Below are positions 58,011-64,000 of a DNA stretch of 64,000 nucleotides, in pieces. Position numbers and translations under genes: made by a program. The DNA is from Hydractinia symbiolongicarpus. Taxonomy: Eukaryota; Cnidaria; Hydrozoa; Anthoathecata; Hydractiniidae. The notes below the pieces were generated by a model. That model was not told where the DNA came from and ran no database searches. It saw only the letters and a program-made list of their open reading frames with translations. Within the stretch, counting starts at the first letter, position 1, and every line of letters begins with the position of its first letter. Location of the stretch: the NCBI RefSeq assembly GCF_029227915.1, contig NC_079887.1:24115650-24179649 (forward strand), read 5' to 3'.

Positions 58011-61000
58011 ATGCGCCTTTCCTTGTGTGTATTCTTATTAATAAATGCATCACTGTGTTATGGACTGGATGTTCAGGTCAGACGAGCAAATATAGATATA
58101 CTTGATGTTAAAAAGAATCATTGTAATGGTATAGCAAATGCAAGGTTTGCTAAAGGAAGATGCAGATGCACAAAAGGCTTTGGAACGTTTAGTGTAGTTA
58201 ATGGTAAAGCTGGATGTTATTCAAAGACTGCTTTAGAAAATATTTATGGTAAGGGTAAAAATAAATTGTTTTATTTTCTGTATGATTTCATGCTTTTCAT
58301 TTTTACACACCATGGTAAATCCTTATTACAGCAGGTGTTAGTTTGATACCCGTTACTCTGTTTTCACAATCTTCCGCAAAGTATACTGACACAAGACGAT
58401 AAATTTCTAGTTCTCCCCCACAAGTAATAGACCTATTTCCATATCCATTTGGTTCCACAAAATATGCATGCGAAAATGCAGAATAACATGAAAACGAGAT
58501 TAGTTATGAGCAAACTTCAGGATGCTGGTTGTTTATATACAAGTTTGAAGAATGTATCAACAAAATGTTGACTTTTACAGCTTTTAACTGGAAGTTTTAC
58601 ATAATCGTAGTTAACACAGTTATATAGAGGATATTAGTATTGGTAGTGTGACAAAAAATTTAAAATATTGCTGATTTTAAGGGCGTATCTTTTTTGTATA
58701 TGTTAGCTAACTAAACCTAAAACCTAGCCAAGTTTTTAGAATGATGTGAATACATTTTTATTTTACTGTTTCCAAGTAAATTTAAAACTAAAACTCAATA
58801 TATAGTTTATTAACGCTTAGTGGCACTCCAAACTACTCTGAACAGTTCTAAAAATTAAGATTTAGTTTGGTGGTAGCTAGCCAAAGTAGCTAGTCAAGCT
58901 GCATTCCTGGAAAAACATATTGTAAATTTTATTTTGAGCGCTCCATTACCTTAAAATCAATGTTGAATATTGAAAATGCTTGACTGATGCTAACAGAAGT
59001 ACTCACAAGTATTTTCACAAGTATTTTCCAGGGTTGTACCTATAGCTTAGCTGCATGAGTAATCAACAAATCATTTTTCAACATTTGTTGCGTAAAGGAT
59101 ATTTAAAATTAACTTTTTTAAACTATTGGCTGTTGTGATCATAAAACTGTTGCACTTCCTCCGTCACTACTCTCTCTCTTACTGACTGTCAATAATCGTA
59201 CATTTGTATCAAGCATTGTGATGGTTAACCTTATTACTTATAGTTTGTAAGTAATACGAATTCATAGAGCATAGAGCCTATCATAAATCCGCATATATAG
59301 AAAAAGTAGTCTTTTTTTAAGACTAGTCGTTAGCCCGTGGAAAAGTCCACGGGTTCGCCCGTCCTTTTACAACGCACTGCGAGCGTCTCGTTACTTGCGC
59401 AGCTAAGCTACCATTTTGCGTGACAGACGGACAGACGTATACGGGTAATAATACCCGTATACGTCTGTCCCGTGTAGATTTAAACCTAACTAAATAACTT
59501 AATTACGCTGTGTTCGACAAATCTAAACAAGTTTGGAGGACGTGTTACGTATATAGAAAGGCACTCTTAATTGCTTGTGGTCGATTTGTGGTTGCTTACG
59601 GTCTTTAAAAATTTCACTTTTCCCCGAGATATTATCTCGAGGTTGTAGATTATTCAATAAATCAGGCGTATTACAAAGTGTCACTATCCCAATTTAAACT
59701 CAGCTTATCTAACCTCATTAGTAATTAAAAAGATCCTGCAGCCTGCCAGTCGGACAAAAATCTGCGGGTCGATGCTTCTTACCAACTTCGTAATATAGCC
59801 AAGAATGTACAGTTGTTCAAATTTCAGTGTAAGTTTGCTGTTAAAAATTTTATTTTGTTTAAAACGAACTTAGCACAAGAAGGCTGCGATCCAGGGAAAA
59901 CAAACTGTTGAAGGTTCACGCTAATGTTATTTCGGTTTATTTAAATCTAGAATGTAAAATTCAATAAAAATGTTCAACTTAACTTCATCAAGCCGAACTT
60001 TTACTGATTTACACCAGTACACCACTAAAGAAATTGTTTTGGATATGCTGTTTTGAAGACCGCATGCATTCTGAATTTCTTGAAAACAGTTCCATGTTGG
60101 GTGAGCATTACGAGTGAGTTTTTTCATGTACACACTCTTGTCTCTTTAATAATAGCCGTATTACGTCTGTCTGTTCGTGCGTCTGTTTGTCTTTTTGTCA
60201 CGGTAACATAAAATGCAATATATAAAGGTTAACGACTAGTGTATTCAATAATAGCCGTATTTTGTTTGCTCAAAATGGCTGCTCGCATCTCCATTCCTGG
60301 TCCCCTGCAAAGTTGAAAACTTTCTGACGGGCGTCCCCGTGGATTTTTCTACGGGTTAACTAATTACAGGGTTATAATTGAAGATGGCTAATTTAATTTT
60401 GCCAACAGTATATTTACCTATGTTAAACTCTTATTGCAGGTTGTGAAATGGCCTACAGCAGCTCAGATAATGCGGTAGTGATGGAAAAAAGAAGAAAAGT
60501 TACGCTTAGAAAAAATACGATTCCAAGTGGTTGCACTGCTGGTGGTATTACTTTAGCACAACAGGGCTATGATGTGGATACGGTTGATACCACGGTGAAG
60601 ATTAAAAGGGAAAATGTCATTGAGGCAAGTTTTTTTTGGCATTTAAACCATAAAAAAGTGCATTTGAGCTGATGCAAATCGAACTATAATTCGAAAAGTT
60701 ATTTACACATTAAATTGATTCTGAAAGAACGGAAGTCATGTAAAAACACAATAAAGTGCCTTCGAAAGTTAAGTATGGCACATTAAAAGGATAGGAAAGG
60801 GAAGACTCGATAAATATTTTTAAAATATAAAAGATTTTTACAAAAATACTTGTCGTGTAAAACACGCGTGTTTTGTTTTTAATTTTGGCCGATAAAACTT
60901 GAACTTTGAAAATTCAAAATTTATGTAATCCGAAAAATTTTTGTGATCCCTATATGATTCAAATTACATAAGCTCAACTGTCCGTTAAACAACAGTAGAC

Positions 61001-64000
61001 TTGCGCCTAAAACACTCGTTCCTATATCTTGATGTCTGTCTATATGTGAATTACCATATTTGGTTTCTGCACTAAATGGGTGCACCAAAGCTTTATTTTA
61101 TTGCGGGAGATACATACTTCGTATTACGTCATATATATTCTTTAATTTCCGCATTTTGTGTGTCCCGCTACTTGCGATGCTATTTTACGCAGAGACAGAC
61201 AGACGACGGCTATTTACTATGGAAATTAAGAGATATAAATGATACGAAGAAATATATACGACGAGGCAATTTCTATGTATTTTTCATTGATTTACGGCAA
61301 TGCGTTTAGAAATAAAAATGTGAAAAATTTTCAAACTCGTAAAATAATTGTAACAAAAGAAACACACTGAGTCCAAATAAGGAATAATGAAAACAACACC
61401 GCATGGAATGTGAACATTACCAACTGATAGAGATATTGCCAGAAGGCAATACTTGACGAATTAATTGTAAAATGTTGTCCTATTTTGTTTTTCATCAGTT
61501 TTTTACTTTATTAAAAAGTTATGGTGCAAGTTTCAAGTTCTAATCACAACCCTAATGACATTATATTTTACCAACTTCATAGAGATATATGCTGCTAGTA
61601 ATAGAAATACGCTCCGTATATAACTGCTTCCATCTCAGCACATACATAGATAATGTGCCCCTGTTCTTTGCACCCTATGTAATTGTCCTCAACTTTATAT
61701 TTCTAAATTTTTAACTATTCATCGATGTAATGCTATTTCAAATAATATCGTTGTCTAGATTGTGACAGAACTTAACTTTTGCTGTATTTTGTTTAATGTA
61801 GATTGGAGATACTAAAAGTATAAAAGGGCGGTTGATAAAAATTATATTTTACTGCGATACTAACTATAATGCACAAGGCCTGTTAGCGAAGGTTTCAGGT
61901 GACTTTACATGTAAGTTTTATTTTTATTTTACTTTTATGTGCTCTATAAGAAAATGGCTTGCGAAAAGTTTTGTTCAAGTCAATCTGTAGCTCATTACTA
62001 AAGCTGCGTTTCTGTTTGATTGCATCTTTTGCTGTACACAATTTTCATTATTATATCCTTATTATTATTGTTTTTACTATTATTTACCAAGGATAACCTC
62101 TTCAGTTCCTAATAGAACTGTTACCAATGAGGGTCCTGCGAAGGGGGTCCTAGTACATTTCAAGCTCCCATTTGTGTTACTAAAATGTGTGCAAGCACAA
62201 CAGTCAACTAGACAACCGCCTAAGTTATCAATACTATTCTCATGCTGGGAATTAAGAAGAAAGAATCGATTAACATTTTATAGTCTCTAGCATGACTCGG
62301 GCGGGGTTTAAACCCAAGACCTTCCGCACTGGAGGCCTCCTTTAAATAAGAAATCTTTTTTAATTTTTAAGCTTATATATAAATAGGCAAAATGTAAGGG
62401 AATTGTATCGAGGGAAATATATATATAGTTATATTGGAAAAGGATTTCAGCAGAAGCAATTTTGTATTGTTAAGTTTTGAAAATAATATCTCATACTGTT
62501 TAATCAGCAAGGAATACCTTTTTATTTAAAATAAAAAATGTGTTGTTTTGCAAAAAAAGTTTTTTATAAAACACGGTTTTCCTTAGCTTGGAAAGCCCTC
62601 CTCTCGCATCGGGTGGAATCCGCTTACATTAAAAGAACGCGAATTAACGCCAGATGGAACCAAACTTAAATGTTATTTGTAATGGGATTGGTAATTTTAT
62701 CGCTCAATTACAGAAGTCTGCGTTTTGCGTTTTGTACCAATGTGGGCCAGTAGGTGTCTCCTTTTTACTCGTTTGGTTTTACTTCATAACAAACATAGTT
62801 TGCAAAACATAGTGATGCCTGTGCTATGTGACAGATCAGGGGAATAAAAATGTGTTAAAAATATTGCGACCCTTTCAGGAAACCAACAACAACAAAAAAC
62901 CCCGATATTTCTGGTGTTATCCAGCGCACATCTAAAATTTCCAGCGCATCTCTACATCATTCAACTTATGATAAAAGAATATGTTTTTTTTGTTTATTGT
63001 CGGTTAGTTTTCTCAATTAACAATTTAACGACAAAAAATCACCTGCTATTAGATAACTATGGAAATAAGATACAGTCGTTCTTTCTGTCCCTCTCTCCTC
63101 ATCAAAATTATACCCAAAATGTTATGTGATTACAATGGCATACATTACTCCCTTTAAATCACCTTTTACCAGACGCTCGCGCTTTAAACACGTGGATAAA
63201 AGAATAGACCAGAGAAGGGCGTTTTTCCAGGCTAGGTTCCCCTTAATCATGTATGTAAAGAATCCTCCCCTGCGCCGTATTTAAATTTTTTTCCTATCAG
63301 GGCCTTGTTTTAACCCTATTCCTCATCTGGAAATATTTACGCCCCGTTACTAAATTTTTAATTTTTGATTTTGAAGGCAAAAAATTTTTTTTTGAATAAT
63401 TCCAAAACAAAATCTTAATGAAAAAAATTACAAATTGAAAAATAATGACAAAATAATCTCTAGGTAATTTTGCCTGACATAAATTATGCCCGACAAGTTT
63501 TGCTAAGTAAGAAAATGTTTAGCGAAAGCGCTGGCTCCTGTTTACGAAAGATTGATTACTTTTTCACAAAATTTACTTTCCTGCAATAACTTTATAATTT
63601 CAAATCTAAAAAAAGTCGCAACCTGATAAATCGGCTTTGTGTTTTGCAGTTGAATCAGTAAACATACCTAGTCAAACGTCTACGACGACTACAATCCCAC
63701 CACCGCCACCTATAACAACAACAACGACGACAACGACGACCACGACGACGACGGAGGCAACAACCGCAACAAAAAGAACGATACAAACAACGACAAAGAA
63801 AACGACGGCTAAAAAGACGATAACAAGGACACCTGAAGTAAACCCTTCTCACATATTCACAAACGAATTAATTCAGCCGACAGTTACAAAGTCTACTGAT
63901 AATTCAACACTATTTCGCAATTCTCCCAAACAAAATGATGGAGCTGACAACTTAGGCCTTATAGTTGGTGTGGTTTTCGGTCTATTGCTATTCATCTTGG
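58011..64000 (+). CDS. Type I membrane receptor, copy B (partial, exons 1-4)
   Basis: Exons 58011-58248, 60440-60624, 61802-61910 and 63650 to the window edge (open). Each has the same splice sites and phases as copy A. Differences are few: Thr to Ile in exon 1, three residues around the YDxDT stretch in exon 2, an altered and longer Thr run in the stalk, and Cys to Arg in the NSTLFxNS stretch before the membrane. No stop or frameshift is seen, so this copy looks functional as far as it can be read. The membrane segment is cut by the window end, and the signalling tail is not visible, so whether it keeps the ITAM-like motifs is unknown. Confidence 0.75.
59429..59470. repeat. Palindrome with 19-bp arms, copy B only
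   Basis: Arms 59429-59447 and 59452-59470 are perfect inverted repeats around ATAA. Copy A has only the left arm at the matching site near 6750-6770, so the right arm arose after the duplication, apparently by an inverted templated copy of the MITE end. Confidence 0.9.
61960..62340 (-). mobile_element. SINE-like insertion (family II) in copy B
   Basis: Copy A has no counterpart. On the minus strand the head reads CCAGTGCGGAAGGTCTTGGG and then box-B-like GGTTTAAACCCCG. This head is shared with 21565-21640, while the body is different. It sits in the intron after exon 3 of receptor B. Confidence 0.55.

Larger units (their letters stand above)
52823..64000. repeat. Segmental duplication, copy B (direct)
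   Basis: Direct copy of 1-11330. Copy-specific changes visible by eye: four instead of two units of a 67-bp tandem repeat (53154-53400), loss of the start codon of the minisatellite locus (near 54838), an extra block at about 56905-56985, a 19-bp-arm palindrome at 59429-59470, loss of about 100 bp near 60136, and a SINE-like insertion at about 61960-62340. It continues past the window. Confidence 0.95.

Overview
The window looks like AT-rich nuclear DNA from an animal, most likely a hydrozoan cnidarian. The grounds are spliced genes with GT-AG introns, a trypsin joined to a cnidarian-style ShK domain, a tyrosine-rich receptor that recalls hydrozoan allorecognition proteins, and many decayed non-LTR, Ty3/Gypsy, DIRS-like and SINE elements. 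The species is an inference; no single marker fixes it. Exon models below were read by eye from splice sites and phase continuity, without transcripts.

Layout. 1-11.3 kb and 52.8-64 kb are two direct copies (A and B) of one segment, separated by about 40 kb. Each carries (i) a small locus with a signal-peptide exon followed by a 21/24-bp minisatellite that encodes octapeptide repeats, and (ii) a spliced type I membrane receptor. Copy A of the receptor is complete: seven exons at 5336-13798, 433 aa, with a signal peptide, a Cys-containing ectodomain, a Thr/Pro stalk, one membrane segment and a tail with an ITAM-like pair of YxxL motifs. Copy B starts at 58011 and runs off the right edge. A third, inverted copy (C) of the minisatellite locus alone lies at 51.46-52.46 kb. 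It is the only one whose frame is intact.

Between the copies: tandem arrays with CRE palindromes (14.6-14.95 kb) and a 111-112 bp satellite (15.4-16.5 kb); a Ty3/Gypsy RNase H fossil butted against a 3'-truncated LINE (16.5-19.1 kb, minus strand); a six-exon secreted ShK-trypsin protease (22882-28810, plus strand) whose oxyanion-hole Gly193 is Tyr; a minus-strand gene for a coiled-coil plus Rab-type GTPase of the RASEF/Rab44/CRACR2A kind (31.8-36.2 kb, 5' end not found); an apparently intact CR1/L2-like LINE with a canonical 2A recoding peptide (about 36.7-40.7 kb); a small secreted Cys-rich peptide gene (42080-42298, minus strand); and a decayed DIRS-like tyrosine-recombinase retrotransposon (47.7-50.2 kb).

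Taken together, the receptor duplication, repeat-driven rearrangement and secreted small proteins suggest a fast-evolving recognition or defence neighbourhood. That functional reading is inference. The best candidate for an undescribed system is the duplicated ITAM-tail receptor together with its linked octapeptide-repeat secreted gene.
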